Below, in pieces: positions 1-16,533 of a DNA stretch of 64,000 nt. The notes beneath the pieces were generated by a model. That model was given only the letters and a program-made list of their open reading frames with translations. It had not been told where the DNA came from and ran no database searches. The first letter of the stretch is position 1; the number at the start of each line of letters is the position of its first letter. This stretch comes from Ophryocystis elektroscirrha (lineage: Eukaryota > Apicomplexa > Conoidasida > Neogregarinorida > Ophryocystidae). The stretch is taken from assembly GCA_030141585.1 (NCBI GenBank), contig JAQIFP010000001.1, positions 62,001 to 126,000 on the forward strand. Direction: 5' to 3'. The position numbers were made by a program, and so were the translations under genes.

Positions 1-1
1 T

Positions 2-451
2 GAAGACGGTTGCCAACGAAAAACTAAAGAAGAGGCAATAGCCGTTTGTGATAAAGATTATGATGTCGTTCTTGATCAATGTGTTAAAGAGATACATGAG
101 AATCCCGTTATTATGTGTCCCGTTGGAACTACATATCGCGGAGATACGTCAATTGATATTCTAGCTTTAAATAGACAGAATCAGTTATGCGAGCACATTG
201 TTCGTATGAAACCCACACTTGCATGCCCACCAGAATTCAATTTAATAGATCAAACATGTGTTAAACATGTCAAAAGTGTTGGTATACCAGTAGTTAATAC
301 TAAAAAACCTTCATACCCACATCTTCAAAGCATGTATATGTCTCCTTATTATTACTCTCAAAAAGGACACAATTACAACACAAGCAATCGCATCTTTCCA
401 CCGGATTACAAGTATGATCCTTCAAATAGATCATTCAATAATCGAAATTAA
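2..451 (+). CDS. Oocyst wall protein-like, C-terminal part
   Basis: The reading frame is open from the left edge to a TAA at 449-451, so only the C-terminal 149 residues are present. Cysteines are regularly spaced in short blocks such as CPVGTTYRGD and CPPEFNLIDQTC. This is the style of the cysteine-rich repeats of apicomplexan oocyst wall proteins (COWP family), which are secreted and disulphide-crosslinked into the oocyst wall. After the last cysteine comes a tail of about 60 residues rich in Tyr, Asn, Ser and Pro, which would suit tyrosine crosslinking (inference). The family call rests on a short stretch without the signal peptide or full repeat array. Another cysteine-rich secreted apicomplexan protein is possible. 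Confidence 0.65.
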   Translation, partial: EDGCQRKTKEEAIAVCDKDYDVVLDQCVKEIHENPVIMCPVGTTYRGDTSIDILALNRQNQLCEHIVRMKPTLACPPEFNLIDQTCVKHVKSVGIPVVNTKKPSYPHLQSMYMSPYYYSQKGHNYNTSNRIFPPDYKYDPSNRSFNNRN

Positions 452-696
452 ACGTTTTTAATACACAAACTATAAATTTGGCCATTAAGTCTCATTTAAA
501 AGTACTTTATTCAAATATTGAACGATCACGCTTTAACCTATACTTTTTGTTATTTCATTATTTATTAGACTTATAATTATTGTGATCTAATGAAATGATT
601 AGTCACGGACTTTTTTTTGACAAACTTTTGTTATACTGATATTAATTTTAGTCTTCGCTTTTTTTATTTTCAACTATTAAATTTTATATATTTATA

Positions 697-1800
<1,104 letters not shown>

Positions 1801-1851
1801 AATCAAATTTGTTTTGTTATCAATTCAATTGAGAAACACTAAAAATAAATG

Positions 1852-4372
<2,521 letters not shown>

Positions 4373-4558
4373 CCTAATTAATGTTCAGAATCGACTGTAT
4401 GAACAGTAAAAAAAAAAAAATTAGACATATCTCAAATTTTTCTACGTTGAACACAATCTCATGAGCAAAAAGAACATTTTTGCAAAAAAAAAAAGAGATT
4501 GTCAAACATTTTTTATTAAAAACAAATAAAATCTTTGATAAATAAATAGAACATTTTA

Positions 4559-6434
4559 TCAAGTACTGACTAACTCACATAATGAATTATAACTAGCTGA
4601 TAGTTTAGATCTTGGTTTGTTCAAGAAAACACAGGATGCTAAAACTGCAGCTCCTTTGCCAGAGCCATCACTTGTTAAAACAAATTTGATAAGATCACCG
4701 TCATCACCTAATAGCTTTTTTAAATGCGTGGAAATCATATTTCTGTATTTAATATTTTTTTCATAAAAAGAGCCATCAACACCAACGGAAACACCATTCA
4801 TAGCAGCTTGTAATCTATCAGTTTTTTTAGCAGCAGCAGCAATCACTATTGCTGCTAAAGCAGCCGACCGATCAAATATCTGATGAACCAGCTGCTGTAC
4901 ATAAGATAGATGCTCGGTTGATAAATTCCAGTCCCAAAATGTTTGTAACACAGATCTAGTTGTTTCCAAATTATAAGAGTCATCGTTCATAATAGCGGCA
5001 CATGCTTTAGCAGTTAATGATTCGCTCACCCTAAGTTCGCTATCAACAAATCAACTTATCAGTACCATGCTAATTTAGGAGCTTGATCTTGAAATACTTT
5101 TATAATGGTAATTCGACAAATTTCTGGGAGGTACATTCCAGCTATAGCTTTTTCCAAGATTTGATCTCCTGGATTAGATGAAAATAAATCGACCTAAAAA
5201 TGGTTTTGTAATTTAAAAGATATAATAAATGTTTTGTAAAATTACCTCATAGTCTATGATATTTCTGGGAAATCCTTTATCCAAACCTCCGAATTCCGTA
5301 TTTATAACGTGACCGATATAGCCATACCTTTTAGCTTTTGGTTCCCAGTAACATATGTTCATTCCGGTGCCAATAATCACTCCCAACAAACACAGAGGAG
5401 ACCCTCGAGTTCTTTCGTAAGCTGCTGCAAGGAGCGTGCCAGTCTGATAACATTAAATCAAATTATTTTGCATATATAATACCGTATCGTTGGAAGTTGC
5501 AACAACTTCTACTGGCAATCCGTTTCTCTCACAAGCAAGATTTAACAACATACAAACATCTTTTCCAATAACAGGATCTTTTGTGTTTATTCCAGTTTCA
5601 AAGTGCTTTGACCATCCCGTTAGTATTGCTGAATTTAGTTTCTGTATTAAATGACTACATTTTAATTGTACATTACTTTTTGGTCGCAGGCGAAAGAAAA
5701 GGTTAATCCCAGTTGTAGATTATTTTCACGAAGTAAATCACCCTATTTTCAAAACGTATTAATTATGTTATTAAACGTAACCTACCTCTTGATCCATAAG
5801 ACTTTTGATCAAACATGCCATTGAATCGAATAATGCCGATGCCGTCGCATTTTTATCAAGCAATCCTTTCGGCAAATTGTTGAAGGATTTGTTGTCACGT
5901 ACACGCATCTCGACTTGATGTTTTGTCGATTGCCCATCTCCAAACAATTCTACACGAACAGCTCGCATGTTTGTGCCCCCAAAATCAAATGCATAAAATA
6001 CCTAAATAATCCAAAAAATATTATTCTAACATATGTTTATTACTTATCCATGGCTTAATCTAATATCAGCTTATATAATAAATTAAACTTTCTTTACAAT
6101 TAAACATGATTATAATGTTTTAAAAAAAAACACATATATGTTCTTACTCCAGTTTCTTTTCCTGTGGGTATTACATCAACGCATGTATCAAGCATACGCA
6201 AAGAGCATTTTTTTTTGTCCCAAAGACTGTGAGGATTTTGCTTATGCAATCTTAAACCTATATTCATTTCTTTCAAAGAGACATCAAGCATATTAGACAT
6301 GTCTTTTTCGGAAAGGGTAAAATAACCAAGATATCTCTAACAAAAAAAATTCTAGTCTTATTTTTTACAGAAAACCTAGCTTCCAAGGTTTCAATATTTA
6401 AGTCCGCAGGTTTACTCATACTTAATGTCGCCAT
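4559..6434 (-). CDS. Hexokinase
   Basis: Phosphorylates glucose at the entry to glycolysis. Eight exons join in frame: 6369-6434, 6148-6336, 5786-6001, 5677-5742, 5483-5641, 5243-region to 5443 (exact 5246-5443), 5066-5193 and 4559-5030. They encode 497 residues, the size of a single-domain hexokinase. Seen: the phosphate-1 loop FDFGGTNMRAVRVEL, the LGLTFSF block, the sugar-binding TGWSKHF and VVATSNDT with the catalytic Asp, GVIIGTGMNICY, NTEFGG, and the adenosine site TSDGSGKGAAVLAS near the C-terminus. No mitochondrial anchor or signal peptide is visible. The start at 6434 is the first in-frame ATG and reads MATLSMSKPADLN. The divergent eIF2A gene lies 384 bases away. Confidence 0.96.
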
Positions 6435-6818
6435 ATTTAAGTTACAAGATTATTAGGCGAGAAAAAAAAGAGTAATGTATATAATCCTCATGTTTTCCTA
6501 AATTGTAATCTTTAATATAAATGAAAACTTCGGAAGTAGAAAACTTTGATAATAAAATTTATAATTTTTCATATATACTAACTAGTTGAAACATAATAAA
6601 TTCTAGTTCTTTATTTTTTTTTTACACGATGGCTATAAATCAAAATATTCAGCTCGTTTTATGAATGTTCGCATTCGTTTTTATTAACACCTATACATTC
6701 ATAATTTTAATTCATAAATGTTTATATTGTGAAATTATTGATCATTAAATAGGTACCAGGTGACTAAACCAAAAACTTTTTGTAGTTTTTTTCCATAGAG
6801 ATTGAAAACTAAATTCCC
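6435..6818. promoter_or_regulatory. Divergent intergenic region, hexokinase / eIF2A
   Basis: This 384-base AT-rich stretch separates the start codons of hexokinase (minus) and eIF2A (plus), so it should carry both promoters. I see T and A homopolymer runs but no convincing motif, ORF or RNA gene. The promoter role is inferred from the gene layout. Confidence 0.5.
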
Positions 6819-8705
6819 ATGGAAGTCACAAACCTACAATTTCATCTATTAACTACGTCAAAAACAGGGGTTGAAGTTTTTTCAGTAAAATATGTGAATG
6901 ACAAAGTTGAGCTCGAATCAGTTCAGAAATGGGAAGATCAAGATGTTGAATGCGCGGCTTGGTCTCCTTGTGGACTTTTTGTATGTTATTATCATAAATC
7001 GTTTTCTTCAAAAATTACTGATCATTTTACTACTTTGAGTTGATTGTATATTTTAGTTAAGTTTCGCTAAAAAATCAAGTGTTCGCGTTTACAAATTTGA
7101 GGATTCTTTTTCGGAATTATGTGCGTTTGACATTATGTGCGAAAAGCTTTACTTCTCAGCTTCTTCCTCATATCTAGTAATTAGTTATAATAAACAACTT
7201 GTATGCAGGCTACATTTTCTATCTGTAGCGATCCAACAAAAATGAATCTGCATGTTATTAATTTGAAGTCAAAACGAATTCAATTATCCACCCATTCTAA
7301 AGTTTTAAATATACAAGAACAAGGTCTACCTCTTGTTTGGACTGCTCCGTGTGAGCTTTATTGTTTTAGACTTGTAAGCATATAATTTGGCAACTTATAC
7401 AATAGCTTTAAAAAGGATATAATTGTATTACATTCAAATTATCAAAATGTAAAAGTCATGTTTGCTCTTATATTTCAGATTTCTTCCTGTTTAAATATAT
7501 ATACTGACGAAATTACAAATGATGCTCAACCCATACAAACTATACAATTAGAACGACCAGTTGTATATGAAGTTTCAAAGGAAAAGGAAGATGGTTCCGT
7601 AAACGTTGCAATCTTCTGTGCATCTACCTCTTCTGTTTCGGGAAAAATCGTTATTTACTCAATTACAAAAACTGAAAACGTGAGACCTATTAAAAGTCAT
7701 AAATTTTATAATTAGATAATCACAAATTCTATTGATATAGCTCAAGTTCAAAGATCTAGAATTTCTTGGAATTACCAGGGCACTCTATTACTTGTAAGAA
7801 GTTAACATATTGCATATTCGCATACAATTTTTATTACAGCTTAATATTTTTCTTAGGCGGTTGTTTACAATGACGTAGATGTGTCAGGAAAATCTTATTA
7901 TGGAAGCAGTGCTTTGTACTTATTGAATGTACTTTATGATAATTTGCTAAAATAAAGTTAGGTGCAAACTAAAGAAAATGCATGTTTAATTGCTTTTAAA
8001 AAAGGTCCCATAAGTGATTTTTCTTGGTTTCCTAACACAAATGATTTTGCTGCAATATTTGGTCATGTTCCCCCTCAAGTGTGTAACTTCATAAAACTGC
8101 AAACTTTTAGATTACAATTTTTGATGGTAAAACTGGTAAAGTGAAACATTCACTCGGTCCATATAAAAGGAATACAATACGTTTCAATCGATTTGGAAGA
8201 TTTATGTGCTTGGGTGGATTTGGAAATTTTGCTGGTAAAACACTATTAAATTTATATGTTTAAAGGGGATCTTGATGTATATGATAAATACAAAAAAAAA
8301 ATCATAGGCTCATCAAAAGTAAAAAATTCTTTCACCAAGCGAATCACAGGCTGAATATACAGTTGATTGTGAATGGGGTCCAGATGGAAGAATTTTGCTT
8401 TGTAGTACTACCACACCCCGAATGCGTGTAGATAATTGTATAAAGGTACCATAAATTTATAAAGGTCAAATTATATTTAGATATTTCGCTACAACGGAGA
8501 TTTACTGTGTAAACTGAATTTTGATACTGTAAGTTTTATTAAAATGTTGCTTTCAAACATATTGTTTTAGTTGTATTCTTCTATTTGGCGTCCTTGTCCT
8601 AATGTAGCATTTAAAGATCGTCAAGCAAGTCGTGGAAGAAAAAATGCTATGGAAACTATAGAAAAACCTAAGGTTTATAGGCCACCTCACCTAAGCCAAG
8701 CATAA
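6819..8705 (+). CDS. EIF2A: Translation initiation factor eIF2A
   Basis: Single-chain beta-propeller factor that can deliver initiator tRNA to the 40S subunit. It is not an eIF2 subunit. Exon pieces that join cleanly include CAAWSPCGLF, VWTAPCELYCFRL, ISWNYQGTLLL, SDFSWFPNTNDFAAIFGHVPPQ, IRFNRFGRFMCLGGFGNFAGDLDVYD, DCEWGPDGRILL, and the tail ending VYRPPHLSQA. The run FGHVPPQ, then IFDGKTGK, then GNFAGDLDVYD is diagnostic for the family. At least nine introns are present, several about 30 nt long (for example the one after SSYL near 7174-7205). The start at 6819 and stop at 8705 are clear. The basic C-terminal extension seen in animals is short here. Confidence 0.92.
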
Positions 8706-8817
8706 CATTGATTATAAGCCAAAAGTAAAAACTACAATACTTCAAAATATTGACATAATACATCTTTCACTTATACCCTTTGATATTTTTGTGACTTATT
8801 TTATATAATTTATTTAA

Positions 8818-11800
8818 ATGCAATGTTTTTTATATAGAAAAAAATTACAATATTCTTTCACACAATTTACATTGTGTGACAGAAAATCATTTCAATCTAA
8901 TAACAGGCCCAATAAGAAGATGAAGGAAACAAGCTCAAATGATCTATTTTACAACGAATTAAAAAATATAACAGATCCAAATAAAAGTTTTTTTATTGAT
9001 GCTTATACTATAATTAAAAAACCTAATACCCCCCTGCTATCAACATGGGAAGAGTTGTGTTTACTATCTATCAACCAACCCTATGCCTTACAAGAATTGA
9101 AAGATAAAGATTGGGAAATAAATCAAATACTTGAAAATAAGGTTTTAAATGTTCAGAAAGTAAGGGAAATGTTTCTTTTGATACTCTTTCTAGAAATTAA
9201 ATGTATTTAAGCAGTCAAAAGGGTTAAATATTGATCGAAATTCTGTGGATTTATTTAAAGCAGTTGTATCACTCTTGAGTAAGTTCAGTATTTTCTATGG
9301 AGTCTGTGGTATTAATGATGAAAACAAGATTTATCATATATTGAACGAATGCGTTTTTATTGTCGGGTCTGAATTTAAAAATCTTCTCAACAATGTCAAA
9401 TCAACTAGTGAAAGTATAAAAACTGTTGATTTTGCTGAAGAATTATACACCATTATAAAAAAATGTGATACTTTGCTCAAGTCGTGCGTACTAGGTTCAA
9501 AGAAATTATATTTAAATTCACAAATATCCAAAGTTATTTTAGATTTAGAAAAACTGTTTAATCCTTCATTAAAAAAATCTGAATCAAGTGCTGTACTGAA
9601 AAAATTTGATAACTTCTTGCATCAATATTCAAATAGCTATACGAAAGAATATATAGAAATATATTTAAAATCTATTTTTGATGTATGTGAATCAAATTCA
9701 ATGAATTCAGTAATTCAGCATCCAGAAATGACTTATATATTTGCGAATTTGTTAGATATTAAGAATATTTTTGAAATACTTGAAAAGTTTCGCTGTAAAC
9801 AATACAGTCATAATTTACATAAACAGCAATATAGTGAACTATTATCGCTGAAATCTTCAGAAAACTTTTCAGATGATTTAATAAGTAACGATTTAAGTTT
9901 TGAATCTTCTATTTTGGATGAAAACTCTCAAAACACTATTTTGGGAGATAGTACTCAAAATTTAAAATTTATAGCCTCTGATTACATTAACAGAAAGTTA
10001 TACGACTTATACTCATCTTTTGAGATAATATACCAATTCTGCGGTGTAGCCATTGATCAAATTTATTCAAATCCAGCTGTAGTTCAGGAGCTTGCTCTTG
10101 GATCGGTCTTAAGTGTAATCTTATCTTTAACTGGTCGATTATACGCCAAAAATTTGACCTACCTTACCAATTTAGTGGAACCTTATATATCTGATGTAAG
10201 AAAAAACTTGAAATCAAAATCATTAAGTGATTCTAGTAAATCAAACGAGTTACTTGTTGATTCTAATTGTGAAACCAGAACTAAGTCATTAACTTATGAA
10301 AAATCAAAATTTATTCATAAGTTGCACTCTTCCACTTCAATGACATTGCTTAAAGAATTAGACACTAAATTAATCTGCAATTTATACGTTCCTTCTTTTA
10401 AAGAAAAACCGTCAGAATTCATGAAAGCTCCGGCTGATAGACTAAACCGATTTATTATATGGTTATTATATTTAGGTGATCCTTCAGAAATATTTCAAAT
10501 GGTCAAACCGGGACAATTTGAAAAAGCTGACATAGTGAAAGCTTTGATATCTTGTGTAAAAAAAGGTTTTGATTGTGTATCAAACTGGCTATCTGATTGT
10601 TTGAAACAATTTAATTCAATACCTAATGCAACATGCATTACTTTTGATTCCCCTTTAGACATGTCACAGGTACTTTATTTTATATTTGATGTTGATCATT
10701 GTTTTAAGCTTACTAGAAAAATAAATAAAATATATATATATACATATATACCCCCGACTTGTATTAATTGTCGTCATTGAAAATAATTATGATTAACCTT
10801 TTTTTAGAAATTGTATGAAGTGTTGCAACTAAGGTTCTTTGGAACAGCAGAATCCAAATTATTTATTTCTGAATCTGCAGAAAATTCAATGAAATTTCAA
10901 AATGGTGGTATGTTCAATAATTTAACTAAAACTTTGGATACTGGAGGCTCCTATGTCTCTAAAATACGGGTTAATGACAATTTAATGAAACTTATACTGG
11001 ATTTTAATGAAGAATCATTTTTTTATAAATCTCCAATCATTTTCGTTGACTTGCCAAAAAATATATTGGGAGATATTAAATCACGAAATGTTAATAATCA
11101 CTCTTACTTAAATTTAATGTCACTGGATTTGAATTTCTTATTGAATGAACTTACAAACTATGGTGAGATAAGTTTAATGAACTCCCATAAAAATTACCAG
11201 AAATTGACAGAGATTAAAAAATTGAATAGTGATTTAGCGTATCAATATCAAAACTATGTAAAAGGAACATTTGACCGGCATTCGCACCAACTATCTACTC
11301 ACAAAGTTCGATTATTTGATCAAAATAGTACGATATCAAATAACGCTCGTGTTTTAGCAACCCAAAAAACCATTATCAATAAAATAAATAAAGATACCTT
11401 GCGCCTAGATGACATGTTTTCCCAAGTTGATGACGCAGTTCGAAAAAATGATAAAGTTGTATCTAGAACTGCTGAAATGACTAGAGAAGTTAATAATAAA
11501 TTTGGTGTTTCACACAAAATATTATACAACGAAATTATACAAATGACAGAAAAAATTCAAAAACTTGAATTTGAAATTCAGTCCAAAATAACCAGTCATA
11601 AAAATAATATACGACATACTAAAAACCATATTGAATCTCTGAAAAATAATTTAGGAAATGCAGAAAACGCTTTATTAAAAGATGAAATTATTATGAAAAA
11701 AATACAAAGACAAGCTGAAAACGTTGTTAAAGTTCAAGTTTATGAGAAATTAATGGATTTAAATAAAAAATATCAAGCGATTGATTTAGAAGAGTCTGTT

Positions 11801-12517
11801 CATAACGAAATCAAGGGACTGGTTCCTGTAAAGTCAAAAGAAACTTTCTATAAATTATCTGAACTACTTGACGAGAAAACTGCTGTATCATTAGATGATA
11901 TAGCTTTTAATTCTGATGAAATTGTAAAATATGACATTTTGAAAAAGGTTGAATTGCTTAAGCAAAACGAATCAGTTGAGCAAAAAGTATCCAATTGCTT
12001 AACACGTTATACACAACCTTCTATAGAAAAAAAGATTAAAAAAATTCTATTCCGTGTAATTTCACGAATAATTCAAGATAAATTCAGCAAAGTCAATAAA
12101 TTTGAGATATTCATTAAAAACTTTATTTCTCAATTAGAAAACAGTTACAGGAAAAAATTAACAGATCAGCTTGAAGAGATTAGCAAAGATTACTTAACAC
12201 AAATACAAATACTTCAAAACACACTTTCAACTTTGGTCACTCAGATTAATTTAAAGATATCTGAGCTACTGGGCACAACAAAATTTTTACAAGAAACGTT
12301 TGTTAAGAACTCAAGTGATATTCTTAATTCAACAGTACGATGTTGCCGTGAACAATTCTCTCAATATATGAATGATTACTTAAGTGACATTATAGATCTC
12401 CAAACTCAGCTTACAGCAGATCAACTACAAAAACCAAAGCCTCCAAAATTTCAACTTTATGAAAGTGAAACGTTATGTAATTCATTAGCCAATTTGAAAC
12501 AATTAGAGATTTTATAG
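8818..12517 (+). CDS. Large unrecognised protein with C-terminal coiled coil
   Basis: I do not recognise this protein. Three exons, 8818-9159, 9194-10669 and 10808-12517, join in frame to 1175 residues. The N-terminal two thirds look alpha-helical and Leu/Ile-rich, with few charged repeats. From about residue 720 there are long heptad-like stretches rich in Lys, Glu, Asn and Leu (around 11330-11770 and 12060-12330), typical of a coiled coil. No signal peptide, transmembrane segment or catalytic motif is visible. A helical-plus-coiled-coil layout would suit a nucleoporin, kinetochore, tether or scaffold protein, but that is only an architectural analogy. A second in-frame ATG at about 8921 is an alternative start. 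Confidence 0.85.
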
Positions 12518-12733
12518 ATTATTATATTTTATCAAATATGTTCTGTGTTTCTATCCAAAAACTAGTTTTTTTCGCACTTAATAGGTTTTTTATAGCATTA
12601 TTATAAATTACTTTTTACTAATTCTGTCAGAAATTCACCTTAGAAATTAACCGTCTGATGTCTGTAACATGTAAAACGTTGATCTTATACAATGTAAGCC
12701 GGCACTGCCACCTATGCAGGGATGATAAATTGT

Positions 12734-14438
12734 CTAATTTGCAATTGTGTTGAATTTACCTGCATAAATTTCTTTTCTGTATGTGTCGTATTTCAAATCA
12801 TATATACTTGAATCACAATTTATCGGAAAGAAAAAAGATTTTTCTATGTCAAGAAAATTTACTAAATATAAACCCTTTTCAACATCTGGTTTTTCAAATT
12901 GTCTTGAATTAAGTCTTAATTTTTGGTTATTTAGCAGACAGTCCAATTTTGAACTGATGTCTTTTACGTTATTGACATCTTCTATAATTTCTGTATTGTT
13001 AGGGTCTTTTTTTATCCTAAGATTTAAGTCGTTTAGTTTTTGAGAATAAACAATTATAAGACCTTCATTTTGAACCATTTGGACATTGTTAACTACAATG
13101 ATTAATAATATGTTTAACGTGAGTAAATTTTTAGTGTCTACCTGGATTTTCTGGAAGAAACACAGGAATTTTTAGAATGGAATGAAATTTATCTCCGGAA
13201 CATGTTATAATATCTATGGCAAAAGAATTAATAGCTAAAAATGTTATTGTGGTCTGAAAGTAGATATTACAAAAATGATTATAACCTCGCGATAGTTAAA
13301 GGCATTTTCCGATTCCTGAATAAGACATATTTATAGAGCATAAATTACGGAAAAAAAATTTATAGCTTTAGGGTAAAATTTATGAGAGCCGTGAATCAAT
13401 TTTTCTTGATTAGTCAACATGTTATGTATTCGAACACACGAACTTTCTTGTTTAAACTAAATTGATTAAATTTTTAAACAATAGTTTACTATCAAATTGC
13501 CCCCGCATAATTCAAGGAGTTGTAAAGCTTTATTTGGACTTATTTTGATGCTATTAGTAATCTAATATATTTTAATACTTTATATTTTATTTACAAGAAG
13601 CTTTCCAGTTTTTAAGTTGCATAAGCGAGCTTTAAGTATGTTCTTTTCTGGTTGTCTGAAAAAATCTGAACAGTTCGAGTACTAACTTAAAAAAAGCAAC
13701 TATGCCTTGTGATATTCTTATTTCCTTATATTCAAGGTTAGAAGCAGTAAATATAGCTTTATAAGATTGCATGTCCCAAAATGTGAAAGAGGCATTATGA
13801 GGAGTTGAGGTTATTATACAACCACTCATTTCTTGATTTTGAGTTTTTCACTTAACTAACCTTCAAATTCAACAAATCCAGGATACGGAATAACTAAATT
13901 TTGAATTTCAAACGCGTCCGGTATTTCCACAGCTTTACGCTATCAAACAATTTTTTATTTGTAATGGTGTACTTTCAGAAGCTTCTTACAATCATATATG
14001 GATATTGATAATCCATGATTCACAAATCTCGAATGATATACAACAATTAACGTATTATTTCGTTTATTGAAATAAATTGTTCTAACAACTGAAAACATAT
14101 AAAGTAGAAAAGTTGACTCACTGAATTTGGAACTGTCTTTCAAGTAACATAACTTTTCATGAGTCTCTCTATCAACCGCTAAAGCAACTCCATTTTGAAA
14201 CCTTTTTTCAGTTTTGGAAATAAACTATAAATTACAAAATGCCAACAATATGTCTTGCGACCATAACTTCGATAACAGGTCCATTTTCAGGCTGTATCGG
14301 TTTGGAAAGACATGTGCATCTTATAAAAATTAAAATATACTTTATCTACTTCAAATTAATTCCGTGAACGCGAGATATACTAATGTTCCAGTCAAGGTTT
14401 TTCACAGAGGCTTGTCGCTTTAAATAGTAAGAACTCAT
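12734..14438 (-). CDS. Unrecognised multi-exon protein, possible beta-propeller
   Basis: I do not recognise this gene. It starts at 14438 with MSSYYLKRQASVKNLDWN and ends at 12734. Exons run through conserved-looking, beta-rich pieces: SKPIQPENGPVIEVMVARHIVG, VALAVDRETHEKLC, TIYFNKRNNTLIVVYHSRF, VEIPDAFEIQNLVIPYPGFVEFEG, TFWDMQSYKAIFTASN, and the last exons with TFLAINSFAIDIITCSG and NVQMVQNEGLIIVYS. Repeated short strands of the style FTFWDMQSYK and KVRVF suggest a WD40-like propeller, which is an inference. Several introns are about 30-50 nt. Some internal exon limits are uncertain. The gene lies tail to tail with the large protein at 8818 and head to head with the lipase at 14632. Confidence 0.7.
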
Positions 14439-14631
14439 AATTTTATTTTAAAAAATATTTTATAGCTCGAATTCAAAAGTCCTTAATTAGGCTTAATAAA
14501 TACAAACAAAGCCAAGTTTGAACTGTTTCAACTTAATACCAATCAAACCTTTTAAAGTTACTTAATCCTAACAATACACTTCACAAATTACTTTTGAGAT
14601 GTTGCATACAAACAAAATATTATAAAATTCC

Positions 14632-16533
14632 ATGTTTGGAGAAATTTCAATTATCATATTTGTAACAGCATTTTTAGTTACAGGTATAAAGCATTAAAAT
14701 TACACTTGAGTACAGAGGAATTGATAAAGACCGGTTTCTTTTTCATAACACGCATCTCTCGCTTATGGAAAATACATTGTTATTCAAGAAATAAGTATCA
14801 TAATGTGAATGACTGTGATATCGCAGTTGAAAACAAAAGAGTTAAGTCTAACAAAAATGAAAATTTCACTGATCTAGCCGAGAAATTAGTAAAATAATGA
14901 GTCGTTTCATTTATATTTATAGGGGCTTGGTGTGGAAAATCACTTTGCGACTACCACAGATGGTTTTTGTCTTCTTTTACATAGATTACTGAATAAGACG
15001 CAATATAGTATAAATTTAAGAAAATCTTCCTCAAAAGTTTGTTTTCAAAAGTTAATAAACTACCGTAAAGTTACAAGCAACACAAAAGTAATATGGACAG
15101 AAATGCTGAGTTTTTTTAGACTACAGCTAATAAAGATAGATTTATGAAGGATTTTGACAGACCAATTGTTTTATTATGGCATGGTCTAATGATGAGCTCA
15201 GACATATTTGTGTTAGAAAAATCCGTTTCTTTAGCTTTAATATTGATAGATAATGGGTAGTAATTTATAAAATCTATCCATCTATAGATTTGACGTATGG
15301 CTTGGAAACAGTAGAGGCAATAAATACAGCTGGATGCATTCTGTATGGAAAAGAGACCAAAAAGAGTAATCGCTATATTTTAATTGTTATAAGAAAAACC
15401 AAATCCAGATACTGGGATTTTTCGATAGATGAGTTGGCAAAATTTGATATACCTGCAGCAACAGAGGTAAGTAGAGATTGATTATATGTTAAGTATATAT
15501 TGGGAAAAAGTACTTATTCTTCACTATCATTTGTCGGCTTTTCAAATGGTTCAGCGCAAATGTTTGCTGGTATCAAATTATTATAAATTATTCTATTGCA
15601 GCATTATCCATGTATCCTAGTTTAAGTAAAAATATTGACCTTATAATTGCACTTGCTCCCGCATGCAAATTACAACGTATAAGCTGCAGCAAATATTTAC
15701 AATTTCAGTATTACACGCTTATCGTGGCAACAAGATTTTTTTTTCTCGCATCTTTTGGGATTTTAAAATATTTTCTTTATTCTTTGGAAAAAAAGCTGCC
15801 ATACTGGTAACGGATAAATTTAGAAATATTGCATCAAGGTAAATAAATATTTCAATTATCATGCAAATAAATAGAAGGATTTACTCCGGAACACTTAAAA
15901 TGGCAATCCAATTACTATTTGGTTGGACATTCAAGAACGTAAAGTCCTAAAACTAAATTTTTTGAGCGTTTATTAGATATTCTGTATTTCAAAAACTGTG
16001 TGATCACATGTATTCAACTACCTCTTCAAAATTAGTTTATCACTGGTTTCAGATGTTGAGGTAGGTATTATAATTCAGGAAAATCCACATATGTAAAATG
16101 AATTATTTTTAGATCAGGGGAATTTGAAATTTGTAATACAGAAACATATGCAGCACATCACGGAAGCATATCAAATCCTAAGTACAATCTGAAAAATATC
16201 AAAGTTCCTGTTGTGTTAATAAGTGGAGAAGAAGACAAAATTTGCGATCTTAATTGGATTTTATCAGAACTGCCTTTTTGCCAATTATATAAAATTCCTT
16301 TATACAACCATCTTGACTTCATAATCGCTAAAGATGTAAATACAAAAGTAAGTAAAACATATAAATGAGGGACGAATATAAAGTTGCAAGACAATCATAA
16401 AAATACATATATGTCGCTTGATTGATTTGAATAATATTTTTAGGTGTTTCCTTTGATTATAAAAAATTTAAAACAGCACAATCCCAAGTCCAAAGTTAAA
16501 GTGAGCATAAAATGCCAAATCAATTATCAGTAA
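14632..16533 (+). CDS. Acid lipase / sterol esterase-like alpha/beta hydrolase
   Basis: Resembles the lysosomal acid lipase, gastric lipase and yeast Tgl1 family, which hydrolyses triacylglycerol or steryl esters. The N-terminus MFGEISIIIFVTAFLVT is hydrophobic and may be a signal anchor. The family entry block reads ENHFATTTDGFCLLLHRL, followed by RPIVLLWHGLMMSS, FDVWLGNSRGNKYS and YWDFSIDELAKFDIPA. The nucleophile motif is GFSNGSAQ (about 15537-15575). The other triad residues are the Asp in SGEEDKICDL and the His in YNHLDFIIA. All three catalytic residues are present, so an active enzyme is expected. It is split by many short introns, one of them directly after GFSNGSAQMFA. The stop is at 16533. 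The true substrate cannot be told. Confidence 0.88.

Noticed and set aside
10731..10752. TA-rich dinucleotide run as a functional repeat
   Set aside because: It is short, lies inside an intron of the large unknown gene, and similar runs occur across this AT-rich genome.
16158..16394. Minus-strand frame in the lipase gene
   Set aside because: Antisense to the exon encoding the catalytic Asp and His blocks of the lipase.
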